DNA from: Albugo candida
Lineage: Eukaryota > Oomycota > Peronosporomycetes > Albuginales
Direction: 5' to 3'
Assembly (NCBI GenBank): GCA_040437565.1
Contig: JBDOQK010000040.1
Span: 1 to 64,000 of the forward strand
DNA length: 64,000 nucleotides
Shown piece by piece: positions 58,513 through 64,000 of this stretch (its first letter is position 1; each line of letters starts with the position of its first letter). Made by a program: the position numbers and the translations under genes. Below the pieces are notes generated by a model. That model ran no database searches and was not told the origin of the DNA. It saw only the letters and a list, made by a program, of their open reading frames with translations.

Positions 58513-58553
58513 CACAACAATAAACTGTTGTGTGACCGTGCTTGTCGAAGCAC
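58513..58553 (+). other. Two adjacent hairpins
   Basis: cacaaca-ataaac-tgttgtg (7-bp stem, 58,513-58,532) is followed five bases later by gtgctt-gtcg-aagcac (6-bp stem, 58,538-58,553). They lie between the Mutator-like element and the SINE. They could be a structured RNA, a transposon end or chance. Confidence 0.5.
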
Positions 58554-58665
58554 ACATTTATTGACCCTAATTGATCTTCGCGGTTTGACTGCGTCTCCGC
58601 TTTGTGCGTTGTGAAAAATTCCCTTTGAATCCTGATTTAGACCAATCCGAAATGTGCATGGATTG

Positions 58666-58915
58666 CCAAGGACTTCATCACACTGTTAATCTAGTTCTTC
58701 AACTACCTTCCTCATCATATCATAAGCCCCTGGCCGTGTGGATATCACTTAATTCTGGCTTTAAACCTAGAGAGGCAGATGTGTTTCAAGCTGTTTCACT
58801 TGCGCGCGCTCAAACCGCTGCCCACACTACCAGGATCGAACCAAGGACTTCCAGAAGAGGATTCGCTTGCTCATTTGAAGGGGTCTATATCACTAGATCT
58901 AGAATAACTGACTTC
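58666..58915 (-). mobile_element. tRNA-derived SINE, copy 2
   Basis: On the minus strand the B-box-like ggttcgatcctgg is followed by agtgtgggcagcggtttgag, then gcctctctaggtttaaag and the end agtgtgatgaagtccttgg, matching copy 1 at 29,933-30,352 throughout. The region of the A-box (agagaagtcagttat) is less similar and separated by about 30 extra bases. Clear target-site duplications are not visible. Copy 2 crosses copy 1's gap without a break, showing that the 61-bp duplication there is artificial. Confidence 0.8.
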
Positions 58916-58977
58916 TCTAGTTGCCTAGGATACCTCAAATAACATATAAACATATAAATTACGTTTCGTGAAAATAC

Positions 58978-60860
58978 CTAATAGAGATGATAATATGTCT
59001 CTTTGTTGATATTCCTGTACTGCAGTAGTTTCAGCCACCTTAATACGAGACTGTGATCAGCTTGCAAATGCTGTAAAGCTGTAAAAATGCTCCAAAAGTA
59101 CGGTACTTTGCAAATTGGTGCGCACGACACTAGCCTGAACAAAGCCGTCCAACTAAGACTAGGATCCGCGTTGCACTTGCATTTCCATTTGCCTGCGTCG
59201 TACCCGTAGCCATGATCTTCGACTTCTGAAACCCCACCGAATGATGCTTGCGTTGCGAGTTGTTCCAGCACCTTGCAAGCCGTATTTGTTCGTCTTGCTC
59301 GTAAAACTGTCTTCAATTGTACCGAACGTGCGCACTGAACGGGGTGTGGATCACGGAAACTGCTGGAATTGTCGGAGTTGCTGATCGCTGATCGAAAATA
59401 TGACGATTCCGGTCGGTCCAGACGAAGAGCAGCGTCACCGATTGCAATGCAAGCCATAAATCCTACATAACTTGTTGATATTCTTTCCGATCCGACCGTA
59501 GGGCTGGTAAGATTGCACATGCAATATGCGTGCGACGTGGTCGGGACGAGAAAAACTGATTTCAAGTAGGTAGTAATCCGTCCATAATTGTGCCGTGTAA
59601 TCGCACTCTAAAAAGAGATGTTGATCGGATTCATCACCCCACAGAAGGGTTATTGCGCAATGTCCTTCAAAAACAAGAAACGAGTACGAACTGGTAGCAT
59701 CTGTAAGGTTAGCCGAAGCTTTAAATCTTCGATTATTGGTAAGACACGTTTTCGAAGATGCCGTGATGCAGCCATGAACGTTCGAACTGGTTCTGAATCC
59801 AGTGCGTCCGATCTCTCTCGTGATGACCAATGTGTCAACATCGGATGACTCTTGGCTGGCTCGGGAAGTTTCCAGAGGATTCTTGAGAGTTGACGGAGTA
59901 GAATAGACGGGAAATCATGTTTCCTTTCCTCGCTTTTTACTACCACATAAAAAGATGATCTGCCGCTTGTGGTTGGTGTAATACAAGTGATGAGACCAAT
60001 CGTCGAGCGGATACGCTGGAGTATCTCAGTGACTTCGTTGTAGAGTCGANNNNNNNNNNNNNNNNNNNNNNNNNNNNNNNNNNNNNNNNNNNNNNNNNNN
60101 NNNNNNNNNNNNNNNNNNNNNNNNNNNNNNNNNNNNNNNNNNNNNNNNNATCTTGATGGATCAATTTTGGCAAAATCCGTTGCAATCGATACGCCAACAC
60201 TTTTGAAAGTACTTTCACATCGACGCAAAGCAGTGCGATCGGTCGATAGTTGCCAGGATCACCTCGTGATCCTTTTTTGTACAATAATGCTATTGCCGAG
60301 TGACGTTGTGATCGAAGTGAGATACCTCTTTCCAGTTGTTATTCGAACGCGATATTCGGACAATCGCCAAACGTTTCCGGATCGAGCTGATAAAATGCAG
60401 CTGTTAGTCCATCGATACCTGAAGAAGAACTACTTCACATGTGCTTGATCGCTTCCGCCATCTCTGGAATACTTGATCGAGTTGAGAGACGGTGTTTCTC
60501 TTCTAACGCAAGGGAACTTATATTGAATCCAGAGGCCTTTTCGGATTTTTTTCACATGGATAAGCTAATTCGGTGTCCGAGCTATAGAGAAAGCCCATGA
60601 AACCACCGCAATGATCTCTGAAGTCGTCAATAAGTTCTCTCGGGTTCGATGTCACGGTGCCACATGTTTTGATGATATTTTCGATCGGCACGCGACGACA
60701 AGAATTATCCGAAGGGCGATAAAAATGCTTGTATGAGTTCTCCGTATGCTTTACGGGATGATGGAAACTCTCATCTGGGTTGTATTTGGCATTGCTTTCG
60801 ACCGAAATTTTAAATTGTTCGAGACTCGATTCGAAAAATGGCTTCGGGTACCTACTAACA
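58978..60860 (-). mobile_element. LINE (non-LTR retrotransposon) with reverse transcriptase, 5'-truncated and decayed
   Basis: Minus-strand pieces in order: a pre-RT linker (VPIENIIKTCGTVTSNP, then DDFRDHCGGFMGFL), SGIDGLTAAFYQ, and RT block RGDPGNYRPIALLCVDVKVL with AYRLQRILPKLIHQD. The gap follows, then RTFMAASRHLRKRVLP and a zinc-finger-like tail (DESDQHLFLECDYTAQLW) typical after the RT of L1/Tx1-type LINEs. Several frame changes and stops break it, and the YxDD block lies in or lost at the gap. No endonuclease domain is seen upstream of 60,860. Related decayed copies lie at 32.1-33.4 kb and probably 48.9-50.3 kb, all on the minus strand. It could supply machinery for the SINE only if an intact copy exists elsewhere. 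Confidence 0.78.
60050..60149. other. Assembly gap (100 N) inside the LINE
   Basis: The gap separates the PKLIHQD block from the downstream RT thumb region. No duplicated flanks are visible, so real sequence is missing. Confidence 0.95.
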
Positions 60861-61057
60861 TCAATTCACCATCAATATATATTTTCGAGCCATCAATATT
60901 AATAAATGTTTAATAGCATCAAGTCACGGCTCAAACTCAGAGAACCTCAACTGAGAATAAGCAATTTTGGATAAGTGTTTTGCCAGCTCGAATACCATTT
61001 GTGAAATCGCTCCCCCAATACTCATAATATGAGCATAATCGATTGTCCAATCATCAA
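60861..61057. other. Short spacer, no gene
   Basis: AT-rich sequence between the LINE's truncated 5' end and the acidic-protein remnants. Confidence 0.4.
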
Positions 61058-62561
61058 TCAGTAACTAGGATCGACTACTAAGCTGGATTGTAACGAGCGA
61101 AGGTACTCCTTTATCGACTCTACTAGAATGAGTATTTGTATTCGCGACCTCCCAGTATTCAATTCTTTGCCTTCTATACAAGCCTGCGTTTCGCTGATAG
61201 GAACCTGATATAGAGCTTTTATATGAGGTAATACTTCATGATCACACAAAGTCCACATACACTATACGCTTCTGACGGAGTCTTGGGTTTCTTTCACGAT
61301 AATACCTTTGGTTGAAATCTAAGATAGCATTTCTTTGCATCTTCTATGCTTAGACTGATGTTGTTCTGCTTGACATGCTGCCTCAAAATGAGTCTTGATT
61401 TGAATGTACCAAGTTGACATTTCCTGACGTAACTCACTTCGGTCCCAGCAAAAATAGTATCAGCTTTAGCACCACTCTCATATGTGGTATTCAAAACCAT
61501 TTCAGTGTCATCCTCGTTCTTTACATCTAAAAAATCACCGATCTGAGAGTTTTTGCATACATCGGAGCTCGGAGACATTGCTTCCATGTCATTTGTGGCC
61601 TCCATTTTGAGATCACTCTCGGAAGACTTGCGTACATATAACGCGTCTTCTTGTGGCGGTATCGGCGGACGCATCAGAACGTGAGACAAATATCGACTCT
61701 TCCTTTCTATGTTTCCATACTTTAATTCTATGGACGATATATTTTCCTTCAGAATGTGATCCATGTATCACGAAGTCGCAATGACTTCACCGTCTATCGC
61801 TACAAAGTCGGCCTCTAAGCTGCTTATAAGCAAGCTTTCTCCAGTCATCCTTTGATAGATGCTGTATTTCATTACTTGCACTTGAATCAATACCAACACG
61901 ATGGATGATTGTCACTTGATCATACTCAGGACCACTCTGTCTTGATTCCCATTATGTCGAGCACCAAATCAAAAAAATGCGTTCAGTAGATTCGATCGAG
62001 ACCTATGAATTTATAAAGAGTCATTTTCGTATTCGCAACGAGTACCACGTTGCCTCAGGTAAAGCCAATGCTTTTAATCACATTCCTGTTAACAGTTTCT
62101 GATACGATTTGTTCTGCTTCATTGATTGTGTTTCATACTATTTGCCTCCGTTAATACGTTTTGCTAACAGCACATTCAGTCTTCTCTTTCTGACACAAAG
62201 TCATAACTTTCTTCATTGTGTATGACCTCTGCTCTCACACCCTTAGAGATGCTTGGATACATCATCTCCTTGTTTGCTGCGGAAAATGACCTCTATGGGC
62301 TGATGGGTCGATGAAGTTGTGTACATTTTATTGCCTTGTGACTCATTTCTCTTCCTTGACTTCATTGACATAAAATTCGCCTATAGATTTTAAGCACTGT
62401 CCAACATTAGTTGGGTCACTTTTGCATCCTTCCATATTAGAGACTAAAGTCACGTCTTCAGCGTCCACGTTCTCAGCATCATTATTATCCAAGTGCTCCA
62501 TATCGATTGCAACATTACTGATCTGTGATCGAGATTTGAGTTCTGTTTTCTCGGTGGTCAA
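61058..62561 (-). pseudogene. Remnants of a repetitive acidic protein gene
   Basis: Three open pieces lie on the minus strand: 62,561-62,343, 61,764-61,294 (156 codons) and 61,258-61,058. The first two share a pattern: DMEHL and CLKSIGEFYVNEVKEEK against DMEAM and CKNSQIGDFLDVKNEDD. A following pair also matches: KGVRAEVIHNEESYDFVSER (about 62,240) against ESGAKADTIFAGTEVSYVRK. This suggests one protein with at least two tandem acidic units, now broken by frame changes, or exons of one gene with introns I cannot place. The family is not recognised; no signal peptide or membrane segment is seen. Confidence 0.4.
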
Positions 62562-64000
62562 TTATCAACTTCCATGCAAGTGATGTTAATTGCTTATGGA
62601 TAGTTCCAAAGTCGATCGTGCTATTGGAAATGCTTTTCTTCAGCTTTACAAGATTGTAAACTTTCGTGAGCCACGTACGTTGTCGTATATTCAATCAATT
62701 CGGGAGGAATGGTTTGAGCTGCTTGTAAGTATACCAAATGCGACTCTGTAGCAGCTGTCAAAGTCACGCGAGGAAAGATCCCATTATTTATGTAGCAACG
62801 ACGCTTCCATTTGAAAACGCATCCTTGACTTATCCCCGACGATTAAAGTATTGTCTGGTGCGCCACTGACGTCTTTTTTCGACATCAATTGGTGTACATC
62901 CGGTACCATCTTTTCCAGCGAATTGGATCGACAATCTCGTTTTTTTAGTCAGTGTATCACCCACCGCACGACCGCATGGGGCTGAAATGATGGCAGCAAT
63001 TCTTTAGCGAATGATCACGTGTGGCGCCTCAGAGTTTGTGGAGAGACAGTAAAAGGTGCAGTGACGACAAAATCCGGAATATAAACAATATATAAAATTG
63101 TTTTCACATTGAGATATCGTTCATATCGCTGGTTTTCTTTTCTTACAAGGTGTAGAAATACAACGCATTCAGCTATTTACGCGTGGCTGTAGGCCTCCAT
63201 CTCAACCGGTTTCTTGGTTTCTACACAAAACTATCGCCCGGATAGAAGAATCATCGACCGAATGCGTCAAACGAGAATACCATAAACTTCCAAGGCGAAA
63301 CGTTTCAGGCGCTACATCGCCGAATGAACATTTTGGCTCTGATAGTTTACATATTGCTTTATATTCGGTGCTTTTTAGTCTGTTGGACGAACATATAAAT
63401 TTTTATCTTGCGCTATGGATTGATTACAGATATCGTATCGGCTTCCAGAGAGAGATGTGGACCGAAAGAATCGGCATAGAACAAAGAGAAAATGTTTGTT
63501 TTTGATCAAGAAAAGAAATGCCTTCTTCACTGTATTGACGGTGTGGGGAGAGAGCAGCTCAGTTGCAGCCCACATGTGGACCTTTTATTAGCTATTATCG
63601 GCAACCTTTCAGAGTCTGCCGCCGAGCAGACAAGTGAGGAAGTCTAAATGCACAAAAATAATTTGAATTATCGGTATAGTAAAAAAGGGCAAGTAGTCTG
63701 CACTACTCCGAACGGAATACACAAAGAATGCGTGAAGACGAATACCGTACAGTACAATGAAATGGTGCAAAGGTCAAAACGTGTGAACATTATCGGTCTT
63801 GATACTTTAATGATAGAAATTGCGAAGCGGTTTGTAGCGATCCTCCGTACATGACTCAGTGTTCTATTACGCTGCGCTCGCGATCTTTAGCAACCGCAAC
63901 TGAAATGAATAAACTATCATAACGCTTGATGAAAGAAACATGGCATTGCTGCAGTAGCTTGTAGCCAAGATTCCAATCGAGAGTTCCAGATAGAAAGTCT
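62562..64000. other. No gene recognised
   Basis: Only frames of about 66-68 codons are present (63,375-63,575 minus; 63,648-63,854 plus), with no recognised domain. Confidence 0.45.

Noticed and set aside
58604-58942. A 112-codon frame as a protein gene
   Set aside because: It is antisense to the SINE copy and made mostly of SINE sequence.

Overview
This is a draft-assembly window from a eukaryote: AT-rich, gene-poor, crossed by eleven 100-N gaps, with rare short GT-AG introns (66 bp in one transposase gene, a 57-bp candidate near 40.5 kb). The best guess is a filamentous plant pathogen such as an oomycete of the Albugo type. The grounds are small secreted proteins beside repeats, the transposon families and the tiny introns. 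No rRNA or conserved marker is present, so the assignment is inference.

Most of the window is repeat or decayed sequence. From the left: a 420-bp tandem repeat (1-950); a 3.4-kb segment (2.67-6.17 kb) with a diverged twin at 17.5-20.9 kb; a long stretch of old unidentified repeats (6-17 kb); two secreted-protein genes on the minus strand (19,706-20,449 and 26,066-26,785), each followed upstream by a 99-bp satellite array; a duplicated fragment of an acidic protein gene (21.3 and 28.6 kb); an ABCA-type transporter pseudogene split by a tRNA-derived SINE (29.6-30.8 kb); a decayed LINE (32-33.4 kb); a complete-looking DDE transposon with TIRs and TA target site (37,082-40,119); a multi-KH gene in several frames (40.6-42.6 kb) converging on a third intact secreted-protein gene (42,884-44,206, spanning a gap); another LINE (48.9-50.3 kb); a decayed monoglyceride-lipase-like gene (53.5-54.4 kb); a secreted pepsin-fold protein lacking recognisable catalytic motifs (54,667-55,479); a Mutator-like element with two-module TIRs (56,410-58,394); a second SINE copy; an RT-bearing LINE (59.0-60.9 kb); and remnants of a repetitive acidic protein (61.1-62.6 kb).

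The main biological theme is a lineage of secreted proteins of 230-247 residues with a shared N-terminal signal sequence and C-terminal motif. Three intact members and one decayed member lie on the same strand, and the three intact ones have satellite sequence upstream. Around them, ordinary host genes (ABCA transporter, lipase, acidic protein, KH protein) are breaking down. This resembles a repeat-driven, fast-evolving compartment.

Seven of the eleven gaps are flanked by identical sequence on both sides (30-530 bp). These are unmerged contig overlaps, not biological duplications, and they distort several features.
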